A stretch of 64,000 bases of DNA from Chionoecetes opilio (taxonomy: Eukaryota > Arthropoda > Malacostraca > Decapoda > Majidae): the NCBI GenBank assembly GCA_016584305.1, contig JACEEZ010018529.1, forward strand, positions 172,501 to 236,500. Direction: 5' to 3'. The notes under the pieces were generated by a model. The model was not told the DNA's origin. It did no database searches and worked only from the letters and a program-made list of their open reading frames with translations. Both the position numbers and the translations under genes were made by a program. How positions within the stretch are numbered: position 1 is the stretch's first letter; every line of letters starts with the position of its first letter. Of this stretch, positions 11,401-21,615 are shown piece after piece.

Positions 11401-11682
11401 CCTTACATATGTGGCAATTAAGTAGCTCAAAATAACATGTGAAGTAACCATTTAAGCACATATATCAATTTTGCGCTGATGTGTCAAATGATAGCTTAAT
11501 AAGTAACATTGCGAATTTAACATTTAAGCATCATATATCATTATTTTTGCTTTTCTTACTCAATTAGTGAGACCAGACAGCCACGCACCTGACAGAGCGA
11601 GGGGCTGGACGGGGACCACTGCACTCAGCACCACCACCACCACCACCACCACCGCCGAGGCCCACCCATCCACTCGTGACAT
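8419..11682 (-). CDS. Gene A: secreted eight-cysteine protein (family not recognised)
   Basis: Coding exons on the minus strand: 11682-11589, 10544-10377, 10102-9996, 9336-9202 and 8571-8419. All have GT/AG borders and matching phases (1,1,0,0), giving 218 aa. A short non-coding exon (about 12036-11997) precedes them. The N-terminus is a signal peptide with an eight-valine core. The mature part has cysteines spaced C-x7-C-x6-C-x19-C-x43-C-x44-C-x13-C-x4-C, then a Lys/Cys-rich tail (KKKKCKGKKCKKH). Seen: signal peptide, spacing, splice sites. Known: I cannot assign the family. Inferred: extracellular, disulfide-bonded, probably helical. It is clearly a paralogue of gene B, which lies head to head with it. 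The C-terminal half (GL-x4-DGTI motif, then Cys-Pro-Glu-Pro and FLEC) vaguely recalls insect odorant-binding proteins, but the N-terminal cysteines do not fit that family. Confidence 0.85.
9663..9884. mobile_element. Palindromic MITE in gene A intron
   Basis: Terminal inverted repeats of about 60 bp, starting TAGGGGAGAGCAGGGCAGG and mirrored by CTGCCCCGCTCTCCCCTA at the other end. They flank a short AT-rich centre with ACT/AAT triplets. A TA target duplication is possible. It lies between gene A exons 9202-9336 and 9996-10102. Confidence 0.85.
10188..10322 (+). mobile_element. LINE 3' tail fragment in gene A intron
   Basis: Short 5'-truncated copy of the tail at 7812-8059 (GGAGGCTGGATAAATTCATG ... 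TTCTTATGTTCTTA). It is antisense to gene A, between exons 9996-10102 and 10377-10544. Confidence 0.85.
10570..10840. repeat. Dispersed repeat, copy with empty TTAA site
   Basis: About 270 bp that recurs at about 57110-57555 (shared segments include CATGAGGTCCATAAAAGAGC and GAATAAACCATCAAGTATC). This copy reads GAAATTATTAAGTATG at the point where the 57-kb copy carries a MITE, so it is the unoccupied site. Confidence 0.85.
10848..11076. mobile_element. Near-perfect palindromic MITE (TA ends)
   Basis: The left arm begins TACCGTCAATAACACTATAG and the right arm ends with its reverse complement. Arms are roughly 100 bp each, pairing through CTGCACTAATGTCGCCAG to the centre. Flanking TA suggests a Tc1/mariner-type insertion. 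It lies in the gene A intron between exons 10377-10544 and 11589-11682. Confidence 0.85.
11098..11560. repeat. Tandem repeat of about 105 bp, four copies with decay
   Basis: Units share AAGCATCATATATCATT, GCTTTCCTTACGTATGTGG and AATAAGTGCCTCAAATAA. The first three are similar and the last is eroded by many single-base losses. Located in the gene A intron. Confidence 0.85.
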
Positions 11683-11690
11683 CGCCGCCC

Positions 11691-11696
<6 letters not shown>

Positions 11697-11775
<79 letters not shown>
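11697..11775. repeat. (CA)n microsatellite at a gene A splice acceptor
   Basis: On the minus strand this reads (TG)n followed directly by CAG at the acceptor of the signal-peptide exon (first exon base 11690). The TG tract therefore occupies the place of the polypyrimidine tract. Confidence 0.9.
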
Positions 11776-11777
<2 letters not shown>

Positions 11778-11996
11778 TAAAAGAGGTTGACATAATTGAG
11801 AAAATCATCAAAAATGGCGTATAATCACTAAATGGAATTGGTTGAATTTTTTTCATCACAAAGAATTGGCCAAGGGAAAAAAAAAGAAGAAGGTCGCGTA
11901 ACTGCCAGTCCCTAATTGCAATACAGTATTACTAATTAATACAATATAGTAAGGCAATATATGTACAGTATACAGTCAGTACGAAGCGCGGCTCAC

Positions 11997-12070
11997 CTGC
12001 CTGTGTGTGTGTGGCACCCTCGTCGCGGGGTGCTGTGAGGCGCGCGCCGCGGCTCCCCGCCTCTTTTATA
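11997..12070 (-). promoter_or_regulatory. Gene A core promoter and 5' non-coding exon
   Basis: On the minus strand, GGGTATAAAAGAGG gives a consensus TATA box at 12070-12064. An initiator-like TCACAGC near 12036 lies about 30 bp downstream. A GC-rich leader of about 40 nt then ends at a strong donor (CAG/GTGAGC, exon end 11997). The spacing fits a TATA/Inr promoter. The start site itself is inferred. Confidence 0.75.
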
Positions 12071-12215
12071 CCCAGAGGGATGCCAGCCACGCCAAGCTGC
12101 AGTTTACACCTTTTGTATATTTGTATAATACACCTTTTGTATACCGCCCTTTGTGACGGTTTTACGGGTAATTTTATGATATTCAAGAGGTTTAGTTTAA
12201 TCTATGGACACTTAA

Positions 12216-12425
12216 TTAACCCCTTAAGACCCAGAACGTAATTTCCATTGTAATTTAACTACCATTAGACGATTTTAGTGAATATAAGCAATATTTATAG
12301 ATATGACCTGTTTAGTATCCTTGTCGACTAACTAATTTGGTATATTTAGTTGCTTTTCGTAAGTGTATGGCTAACAACAGACGATTTTATATAGTAATGG
12401 AAAGATCTGGGCGTGAAGGGGTTAA
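12216..12425. mobile_element. TTAA MITE copy 4, upstream of gene A
   Basis: TTAACCCCTTAAGACCCAG ... GGGCGTGAAGGGGTTAA, complete, about 150 bp upstream of the gene A TATA box. Confidence 0.92.
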
Positions 12426-12932
12426 TTAATAACACAAAATGCAGTCATGTCAATAATACATTTTTACTGACGTATATTTCCCGTCCCGCCACTTCTGGAC
12501 GTGTATATATTTCATCCATCCCAACTCGTGTTCATGTTTTTTTCTATCCCTACATCTTGAACATTTTATAAAGAAATTTTATATTCTAGTTTCTGTTTCT
12601 GTTATATTACAAGTTTTTCACACATTTATATTTGTCGCATTGAAAGCTGGCAAGTCCGCTACGTAGAGTTCGATCATTCTTGCGATCGGCTATAAAACAG
12701 AACGAGTTTCGAGCTTAGTTTATAACCTTCCATCTTTTACATGGCATTTTAAGACAGTTTTGTGAAGTGTTCAGGGTTAGATCAGCATTTTGGTGTCTTA
12801 TCCATCTATGTCGGTGCGGTGGTTTGTAAGTTACAGGGACTGGAGAGCAAAGGAAGCAGGTGAAGAAAGAAGATGACGATTTTCGATTTCAGGCCATCTG
12901 TACATTCCTTTTTGATGGGTTTTACATCTGCT

Positions 12933-13146
12933 TTAACCCTTTCGCGCCCAGATTTTTTCTTTACTATAAAAATCGTATGTTGTCAAGCAACAAAATCACG
13001 AAAAGTAACTGAATATACCAAATTAGTTAGTCGATAAGGATACTAAACAGGTCATATATCTATAAAATATTGCTGATATTCACTAAAAATCGTCTAATGG
13101 TACCCAAATTACAATGTAAATTACGCTCTGGGTCTCAACGGGTTAA
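12933..13146. mobile_element. TTAA MITE copy 5
   Basis: TTAACCCTTTCGCGCCCAG ... GGGTCTCAACGGGTTAA, complete, opposite orientation to copy 4. Both lie in the intergenic space between genes A and B. Confidence 0.92.
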
Positions 13147-13815
13147 GAGCCTGCTACCGCACCTACTTTATGTATAGGCAAAAGATTTCAACCACCCCAT
13201 CCCTACATAGGGATTGCAGACCTCAATCCCTGATACATATATATAATAAAAATAATAATTTGTATTCATACACGGTGCTATCAGGGTCGTTTAGTGCGTG
13301 ACCCAGGGTGTGTGATAGGAGGTGTTTCGTGCATCGCGTGTGGCAGGGTTAAGACACTGTAGTGATATCCATTAAGAGATTTCTGTTCGTTGCACCGCCT
13401 TTGGGCATCCTTACCTAAACAACGGACAAAATTAGGCTCAAATTATTTCAATAGTTCCGTGAAAAGCAATGTGACAACTGTTAGCGTGACTTATCTGCCG
13501 TCAGCCGTTCTGTACAGCCTCCACGCGATGAGAAACTGACGCTTCACCGCACAAAGACGGCGCCTCGCACGTTCCTGTCATATTAACATCACAAATCCTC
13601 GCCGCCGGCTATTCATGCACGCATTACAACAGGAGGTCGCGGCCACCATTGTTCAGCCAGACCCAGCCAGCACCTCGTGACAGTGCCCCCCCCCCTCCAC
13701 ACTATAATCCAGCACCTCGTGACAGTGCCCCCCCCCCCCTTCACCACTATAACACCACCACGGTCACCCGCTGGGTCATCGGTGGCGTGCTGCGGCCAGG
13801 CAAGCGGCTCACACA
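13147..13815. other. Intergenic DNA between genes A and B
   Basis: No gene. A 50-bp direct duplication at about 13664-13750 repeats CCAGCACCTCGTGACAGTGC followed by a run of C. Confidence 0.5.
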
Positions 13816-13816
13816 G

Positions 13817-13965
13817 GTTTACAAGTTTACAAGTTTATTGAGAAAAGGGGGAGGAAATTACAAAGAGGGGGGGGCAAGTATACAAAAGATACAGTAAAAC
13901 AGAAATACAGAAATAGAATTTTAAAAAGTTGCCGGGCGATCCGGTTTGTTAATTTCAACATTCAC
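13817..13965 (-). mobile_element. Retroelement 3' end, minus orientation
   Basis: Matches the segment at about 52795-52945 (TTTATTGAGAAAAGG, TTACAAAGAGGGG, CAGAAATACAGAAATAGAAT, GCCGGGCGATCCGG). On the minus strand it ends in CTCAATAAAC, a polyadenylation-type signal. This is typical of a retrotransposed 3' end. Confidence 0.65.
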
Positions 13966-14236
13966 AATAATGGTTTATCAATTTTGACTTGGTTATGAAC
14001 AGGAATTATACCTTGAGACAGAAAAACAAAAACAAAAGGACATCAAAAATCTTATGGCCTGTTATATGAATTTTTTACCCCCAAGTAAAATCAGAAAACT
14101 CCACCGTCATTATAGCACATGACTTGAAGACAATGTTCCGTATTCACTGGTGCTTCAATGTTGTATAATTAATGCATTAGGCACACATAATGCGTGCTTT
14201 GTATCCACATGCATGGATGAACACTAAGAGCCTTAA

Positions 14237-14238
<2 letters not shown>

Positions 14239-14301
<63 letters not shown>
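14239..14301. repeat. (CA)n-(CG)n microsatellite
   Basis: About 23 CA units followed by GCGCGCGCGCGCGC. Confidence 0.97.
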
Positions 14302-14305
<4 letters not shown>

Positions 14306-14467
14306 GAACTCTGAGCAGCTTCAAGGTGGATCATTGCATGCATCACGAGTCCAGTGCATGATCAAGACCATGGGTGAATAGCATACAATTTTGTTACCGC
14401 AGTTTTGTCAACCACTGTAATGTTAACGTAAACATACACCGTGAAAGCATCGTAAACATTGAGAATG

Positions 14468-14880
<413 letters not shown>

Positions 14881-14939
14881 GGCGCAATTATCTTCTACGA
14901 CTGTTTCTGCTGTTTACTGTATCCACGAGGGGGTTGAAT

Positions 14940-15172
14940 ACCTGCTCTGCTGCCTTAAATGTCCATTTCACAACCTTTCGGAGTTGATAAATGGTACCTG
15001 GGGAAACAGTATGGGGAGGGTAACTGTGGTAACCCGCATGTCACACTCGCCCTGTGTCCCGGTGTGGCGGGTTGTCACCCACCACAGGCTCAAAGGCTAA
15101 TGCGACGGAGATAAGCACCGTGGTCACGCGCAGCATAGCGATTACCCCCATCTTTATTTTTTCTATGTATCT
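14940..15172 (+). mobile_element. SINE fragment, same family as 21061-21360
   Basis: Shares GTAACTGTGGTAACC, CCCTGTGTCC and CACCCACCACAGGCTC with the reverse complement of the SINE at 21061-21360. The 3' end has CCCCATCTTTATTTT. The tRNA-like head is missing, so this is a 5'-truncated copy. Confidence 0.75.
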
Positions 15173-15410
15173 ATAGATTACAGGTAAATACAGTGTTTAG
15201 ACATCAGCGTATAATTTCCCACTCTTATTTATATTCTCTTCCTTCTGCCGATGAGAAAGATAGCCCACAGCTTCAATATACTATTATTTATTTTACTGGC
15301 AAACTATATAATAACACTTCTACTTCATTTCAATACTCGTGTGAGTTGGCACGTTCAGGAAGGGAGGTCATGGAGTGCAGGTCTCCTATAACCACTAACT
15401 GAGCTTCAAT

Positions 15411-15765
15411 TTTTTTTTTTTCATTTCGTCTATAGCGCCTGAAGGCCACATCACCTCCAGGGGTGGCATGGCAGGCCCTGTAGGGTTGTACCCCTGAGGG
15501 CCATGACGGTTGCCCCTCGCCCGTGGTGGCGTAGGCAGGATTTTTATAGTGACGCCTGTGATTAGAGACTCACGCCGCCCCCCTGTGTCCTCCGATGTAC
15601 TCGCAATCAAAGGTATAGTTAATAGGCAGCATATGGGTGATCTTCGGCCACTCGACGATTGCAGAACTATTTTGGCACCATTCGGGGTTCGAGCTCGGGC
15701 ACACCGAGCACGCCATGTGCAGGGGCTAACCACTCTGCCACCGCCTCCCCAACTATAACCTAGTC
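15411..15765 (-). mobile_element. tRNA-derived SINE, full length, minus orientation
   Basis: The minus strand begins near 15765 with GGGGAGGCGGTGGCAGAGTG (A-box-like GTGGCAGAGTGGTTAGC) and a B-box-like GAGCTCGAACCCC. A body follows that matches 36966-37580 (GGAGGACACAGGGGG, AATCACAGGCGTCACTATAA). It ends in an A-run, seen as poly-T at 15411-15421. Confidence 0.85.
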
Positions 15766-15859
15766 TTTTTATTCACATTTGTTTTCAAGATAGGAATTGA
15801 AATTTTGCATAGAGTATAATTTATATATGAATAATATTGGAGCCGCCTCCTGTGAGCCG

Positions 15860-15962
15860 CGCATATATACAGTTGGAGCGCGCGCGTGCCTCCCACAGTG
15901 TCTCTCTGACCACAGAGAAAACAGCAAGCAACGTGGCGCTTCGAGATGTTGTAGAGCGAGCC
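15860..15962 (+). promoter_or_regulatory. Gene B putative TATA promoter and 5' UTR
   Basis: CGCATATATACAG places a TATA-like box at 15864-15869, with an initiator-like CCCACAGTG at about 15892-15900, about 30 bp downstream. The first usable ATG in the gene B frame is at 15963. The arrangement mirrors gene A on the other strand. Confidence 0.6.
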
Positions 15963-18900
15963 ATGGCAGACGAACGGCTCCAGATGACGGTGAAGGTGTT
16001 GGTGGTGGTGATGATGGTGGTGCTGACAGGGTGCACCGCAACCCTGTCCCCTGTCCCTCCCCACCCCACCCCTCCTCTGGCGGACAGTAAGTGTAGGGTG
16101 GGGGAAATGATGCATGGCTGTTCTTTTTCTTTCTCTCTCTCATTCTTTAAATATTTGATAAGAGCGTTGGCGCGCTATTCTGTGGTTAACCGGTTCGAAT
16201 TCTCACTGCTCCCAGGGATTTTTCACTGACAAATTTGGGCGGTTACTATCCCCCTTGAGCAAGGGGATGGGGTGTGGTGTGTGAGGTCCAGCATTACCCA
16301 AAGATCAGTTACTAAGAGCTCCAAGCTCTCTCCAGGAGAGTGAAACTGGCGATCGCGAGTCCGACTCTCGTGGACAAGACCAAAGTAACTAAGAAGTTAC
16401 TTTGGACAAGACCACGCCGCGAGAGCCGTGTTTATCGTGTATTTGTGACAATCTTTCATCTTCCATTATCAAAGTTAACGACATTACATATTTGATTATC
16501 AGCTTTTATTGTAATTTTAGTTGTCATGTTATGTTGTTGCAAGAAAGTGTTGTGTCTCCCGCCAAGACCTGTAGGCAGCTCATGGCGCGTCTCCCCGCAG
16601 CGTCCCTGTGCCCCGCCACCGACACCCTGGCGCTGTGCGAGCTGAAGCTGGCCGAGTGCAGCGGCGCCTCCCACCTGCTGACCCCGCCCTCAGGCTTGGC
16701 CCACGCCGCCCTGGTGTGCGCCAACACCACCGCCCACCCGCCCACCCACGCCTTCCTCGCCGCCCTCAGTAAGCCCACCTTTCCTCACTACCATTTTTTT
16801 TTCAAGCCCTTCGTTCGACACTACCAATTTTTGTTTTTGTTAAGCCCACCGTTCCTCACTAGACCTTTTTTTTTTTTTTTTTACATCACAAATGCCTGGC
16901 CAAGGACAAAAAAAGAGGTAACAAAAAACCCTCTTAGTTGCCAGTCCCTATAAAGAAGACAGTAAGAGAATAAAGAAAGGGGGGCGGGGGGCAATTTAGT
17001 TCGGAAAGTGTCTTGTCACTCCCATGTTGTCATTGGCTGTTATCAGAGTGTTTGTTGTGACCGTGTTTCAGACTCATTCATTATTCAAGTTGTTCAGGTA
17101 AACAGCGGAAAAAAAAAGTTTGTGTCAACCTAAATGCAACAATACTTTTGTCTTATTCTACAAAAATATTAATGTATGCCTGAAAATATTTTAACAGATA
17201 GATCTACTCCAAGAAATTAATGAACTGTACAAATATATCATCCTACTCTTGATTTTTTTTTTTTATGAATTTTAAACAAGTAAATTTTTAGAAAGCTTCT
17301 GAAGTGCCCTAAATTTGTCAACTATAATAGAGATGTAGACATAGTTAAGCATACATTGAATTTATGAACACTTACCAATCCCCTGAAGTCATCTTGCTTA
17401 GTGTGTTTTTTTTTGTGGGGGGGAGGGGGAGGAGGACTAGTAATCACCGAGGTCGTCATCTGTCACTCCCCCCCCCCCCCCAGTGAAGGACGTAGAGGCA
17501 TCCAGAAGGCACCTCCCAGATGCAGTGAATGTTCAAAAAAGCTGTTTTACAAACTTTGATACACTCACTTATCATTCACCAAAACAGTGTAGTTTTCTTT
17601 TAATTTCTGTGTCATTCACTCAACATCGCTTGACATCAGTTTCTTCAACAAGACTGGTTAGGTAACTAAACTGGATATGTGGTCTTGCAACTCACAGTAA
17701 TTTTTAAAAATCGCTTCACATTTCCTTGCCACCAATTTTTCACAACACTTGACTTGGCACTGCACTCGTAAGACTAGATGCCCACCGCGCGTCACGGCAC
17801 AGACGGCCTCCTGCCAGACCCCTCACCACGGACTATTTTGTTTCCTAACATTTTGGTTCAAGTTATCTGGCCTCCTCTGGCACTTTTCTGGCTTCACTTG
17901 ACATTCGTCTTCACTTTCCCATGCACTGGAATCCATTATATAAAGTACTTTCACAGTATTAGCACTGGAAAAGGAGGGAACAAGACCGTGCGTCGTCCAC
18001 ATCGAGTGAGAAAGCGTGACTGACGTCCACGGGTCAGTGTGTCACTTGCGACGCGCGGATTGGCTGAGCACGTGCACAGTCAACACATCTGTTTTGAAGC
18101 ACGCTGATTGGCTAGAATCTTGCGTCGCCGTACATGATGTTTTCAGTAAATCAGAGAGTTTGGAGGGCAAAACCAAGGTATATTCACAGTGGCGTAGCTA
18201 CGGGGGGGCATGGGTGGACACGTGCCCCCCCACGAGAAGCCAGTGCCCCCCCAGGTGCCCACCCACTGGCCACGGCTGCCGTGTGGCGTGGGAACCGTGT
18301 TCCACTAGGTAGGACTGAGGGAGCATGCATTGAGTATTATGAATAATTTCTACTGATGACTTACCCTCGACCTCAAATACAATAAATATTGTATCCCAAT
18401 GAGCAAACTAGAGAGCTAAAACGACTTTCAGATGCCAGATGGGCTTGCAGGTATGGTACTTGCAAAGTAATGAAAGAGAGACTGAATGCCGTTGTGCGTG
18501 TTCTAGAAGGTTTGGCAAATGACTGCAATGCTGACAGAGCTATTGATGCAAGAGGACTTTTAGGTCAAATAGATGCTGGGTTTGCTATGAAGCTAGCCAT
18601 TATGACACATATTCTTGGTAGGATAAATCAGTTATCAAATTTGCTACAATCAGCCAATCTTGACATGGTAAAAGCTGTAGAATTAATTGAAACTGTAAGA
18701 GCCCACCTTGAAGAGATGCGGTCAGACCCAGCCTCTTTTGATGCTTTGTGGGATGAAGTTGAGAAAAACTCAGCAGCTCATGGTTTTGATACTTCAGAGT
18801 GTAGAATGTGTAGATCACCAAGGAAACGGAAACTGTCTACAAAATTGCAGGATTTTGTTGTTACTGATTCTATTGGACAACAGTCAGGGAGCACACACTC

Positions 18901-20604
18901 TGATTTCAGTGTTAAGGATTCAACACGAATGAACTTCTTCTATCCTATTCTAGATCATATGTTAACATAAATGACAAGGCGCTTCAGTAATGAAGCATGT
19001 GAACTTATGAAAGCATTACAGGCACTGAATCCACAAAGTACTGCGTTCTTATCTTTTGAGAAAATGTCTGGACTTATTCATGCATTTCGTGCTAATGAGG
19101 AAGATCTTAACCATGAGCTGCACTCTGTAAAACGCATGTTAGAAAGACGCTATAAGGATGTAAGTGACAATGAAAAGCCCAAATCACTGTTAGATTTAGT
19201 GAGAATTCTTGGTCCATATGAAGAGGCATTTCCTGAGTTCTACAGACTGGCCAAAATTTCTGTAGTAATACCTGTGTCATCAGCTTCAGCAGAGAAGCTT
19301 CTCTGCTCTGAAATTAATCAAAACTACACTGAGAAATACAATGGGCAATGAAAGATTAGGTAATCTTGCTGTGTTGTCGCCGGCGAAAGAAGGTTGAAAG
19401 TTGCTGTGTTGAAAGCAGGCGAGTTAAAAGCCTTGATTTAGAAGTATTTGTTGATAAGTTTGCTGAGAACCACAAGAACAGAAGAATTTTGCTTTAAGTG
19501 AGGTATTCTCACTTTCTCAGTGGAAAAAAAAAAAATCTTTGCCTGCTGCTTTAAAACTTCTGCATTTTTCTTTATTTTCAGTATCAATTATGTTATTTCC
19601 ATTTTGTATAAGTGGTAATATATGTATTTCATTTGTGGTCATGACTGCTTTATTTCTTTCTCCATCAGCAACTGTATGATACCCTACGTACAGTACTCAA
19701 CACACACTCCTAGAATAAAATCTAATAACCTTCCATAGTCCATACACCAGATATACTCTTGATATTGGTCAGAATGCAAAATATGCAAGGGGGGGGTCTT
19801 GGCACTGTAAGTGAAAGTAAGTCCCCAGTCCCCACCAAACTCCCCAGCTGTATGGGCTTGTTCGGCTCATCTAGTGCCCCCCCAATGATAAATACCTAGC
19901 TACGCCACTGTATATTCACCCTCACATCATGTGGTCGTGGATACTGGATAAGACTGTTTTCGCTTGCCATGGCTGATATTCTGTACTGAATGGATGGTGG
20001 GTGATCTATATACCTAAGGTAGGATGCATTGTGACTTCACTACCTATAATCTCACGTGTAAGTCACATGGAGCGCTACATTGCACATATATTATATAGAA
20101 TAATGATAACAGGGAGAATACAATGCATTCCTTTTGTTCTGTTAGGGAATGCTGTGCTGCAAGGCCAGCCAGGCGCTTTCTTGAACCCCACAGCGAGCTC
20201 TGCCTCCCTGCGCCAGTGTATCCTCAATGCAACAGGCCTCGTGAGTGCAAACCATTCCTCTTTGGGTTTAATTGATGTCTTTAACTGTTTAATATACTGA
20301 TACCAAAGTTGTTTTTTCCATGTGCGCAGCTGGATCCCACTAGCCTCACCCTGAACCGCAGTGCCGTGGCCAGCCGCGTGGAGGACCAGCTGCCCCCCCT
20401 CCCCCCCTTGGCCGCTGCCGTGACCACCTGCCCAGAACCCGTGGACTTTGATCCAACGCCATTCCTGACATGCATCAAGCGAGCCTGTATGAGCAGTGTT
20501 GGTGAGTCTCCTGAGATGACCATGGTGCAGGCGTGGCTTGGATCACGACATCCCCCGCAGCCAGCAAAGCCATTCCTAAACCTCCGGCAGTCTTCGCCCC
20601 CTGA
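15963..20604 (+). CDS. Gene B: secreted eight-cysteine protein, paralogue of gene A
   Basis: Exons 15963-16086, 16601-16768, 20146-20240 and 20330-20501, plus a likely short last exon 20561-20604, give 200 aa. Reading through the 20501 donor instead ends at 20692 (249 aa). Intron phases are 1,1,0. The second exon is 168 nt, exactly as in gene A. The N-terminus is a signal peptide (VKVLVVVMMVVLTGC) followed by a Pro-rich linker. Cysteine spacing is C-x8-C-x6-C-x19-C-x40-C-x40-C-x13-C-x4-C. Three spacings (6, 19 and 13-then-4) are identical to gene A. The gene A intron just before VDEFLEC is absent here, so the last two main exons are fused. Potential N-glycosylation sites are present (NTT, NAT, NRS). 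Function is unknown; secretion and disulfide bonding are inferred. A hAT element sits in its third intron region (18187-19910). Confidence 0.8.
16150..16420 (+). mobile_element. Probable tRNA-like SINE remnant in gene B intron 1
   Basis: AGAGCGTTGGCGCGCTATTC resembles a Pol III A-box region and CCGGTTCGAATTCTC a B box, about 35 bp apart. A duplicated AAGTTACTTTGGACAAGACC-like segment occurs near the end (about 16370-16415). Confidence 0.5.
17000..18178. other. Gene B intron 2, upstream part
   Basis: AT-rich intronic DNA with poly-A, poly-T, poly-G and poly-C runs (17405-17480). A repeat segment at about 16885-16950 (GGCCAAGGACAAAAAAAGAGG, then TTGCCAGTCCCTA) also occurs near 11855-11915. No exon found. 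Confidence 0.4.
18187..19910 (+). mobile_element. hAT transposon with 8-bp target duplication and decayed transposase
   Basis: The termini are CAGTGGCGTAGCTA and its exact inverse TAGCTACGCCACTG. The 8-bp sequence TATATTCA flanks the element on both sides (18179-18186 and 19911-19918), the hallmark of hAT insertion. Inside, 18389-18970 and 18971-19351 are in one frame, separated by a TAA. They encode the C-terminal part of a ZMYM1/TTF-type hAT transposase, including the dimerisation region around PVSSASAEK. A frameshift after that motif moves the rest (about 19312-19500) into another frame. The N-terminal half of a transposase is absent, so the copy is internally deleted and dead. Confidence 0.92.
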
Positions 20605-20699
20605 CGTGAAGACCCAGGCACCCCAGCAAGGCTCATCGCCGCATCTTAGGCAGCTGAGATTACAGAATTTTACCGGAGTACAAAGAGGATAAGCTTTAA

Positions 20700-21615
20700 C
20701 TACAAATTAGGAAATGCGACCATTACCATAGCAAATGAGGAGAGAGACCTTGGAGGAACAATTTAAAATGACCTATCACCAGAAAAAACAGAATAAAATA
20801 GGATATGTGATGCCACATAATAAGTTCGTAATGCATATCAGAACGGCCTTAGCTTATATGGATGAGGATATGATAAAATTAATTGTGGCTATCATTCCCC
20901 CTACATTGGAATATGCTATGCTGGTCTGGTTTTCACACAAGACATGATGAAGATTGAAAGAATACAAAAATTGTTACTTGTCTGGCAATTTGAAATAAGA
21001 GAAGTTGGACAAATTGGGATTACTATAATTGGAAAGAGATTAGATGGCAGTGTATAGAGGTAGTAAAGTAAAGATGGGAGCATACGCTAAGCTGAGCGTG
21101 GCATGCGGTGCTCATCTCCGTGGCATTAGCCCTTAGAGCCTGTGGTGGGTGATAACCCGTTACCCCAGGACACAGGGCTAGTGTGACTCCCGGTTACCAC
21201 AGTTACCTTCCCCAGGATACCCCAGGTACCCATTTATCAACCCCGAAAGGAAGTAAGAACAGCTGGGTAGGCTGGTCACCGACTTGCCCTGGCCCGGGAT
21301 CGAACCAGGGCCCGCAGATTCGTAGCCAGGCACGCTAGCCACTGCACCACGGAGGCGACAAGTGTATAGAGGAATGATGATAATGGAGAGAACTGATTAC
21401 GAAGATGTTTGTGAGGGATGCAGGAAATGCAAGAGGACATGGGAAGATACAGAAGACAAGATGCATGAAGGATATTAAGCAGTTCAATTTTCCTTATTGG
21501 TGTATTGATATGTGAAATGACCTGGACAATGACATAGTAGACGCCAAGTTAATTCACGAGTTTGAAATTAAGATTAACCAAATGAGATACGGAGACCGGA
21601 CACCACAAGTATAAT
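20700..21615 (+). mobile_element. LINE reverse-transcriptase remnant, split by a SINE
   Basis: Translations such as NYKLGNATITIANEERDLGG, then AYMDEDMIKLIVAIIPPTLE and, after the SINE, NDLDNDIVDAKLIHEFEIK match the 3' third of a decapod-type LINE ORF. Several stops and frameshifts are present. It starts immediately downstream of gene B, so the 3' UTR of gene B may overlap it. Confidence 0.8.
21061..21360 (-). mobile_element. tRNA-derived SINE with 12-bp target duplication
   Basis: AGTGTATAGAGG flanks it exactly at 21049-21060 and 21361-21372. The minus strand begins with a tRNA-like head: GTGGTGCAGTGGCTAGCGTG (A box) and GGTTCGATCCCGGGC (B box). It ends in a CTTTACTTTACTA tail. It is inserted antisense into the LINE remnant. 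Confidence 0.92.
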
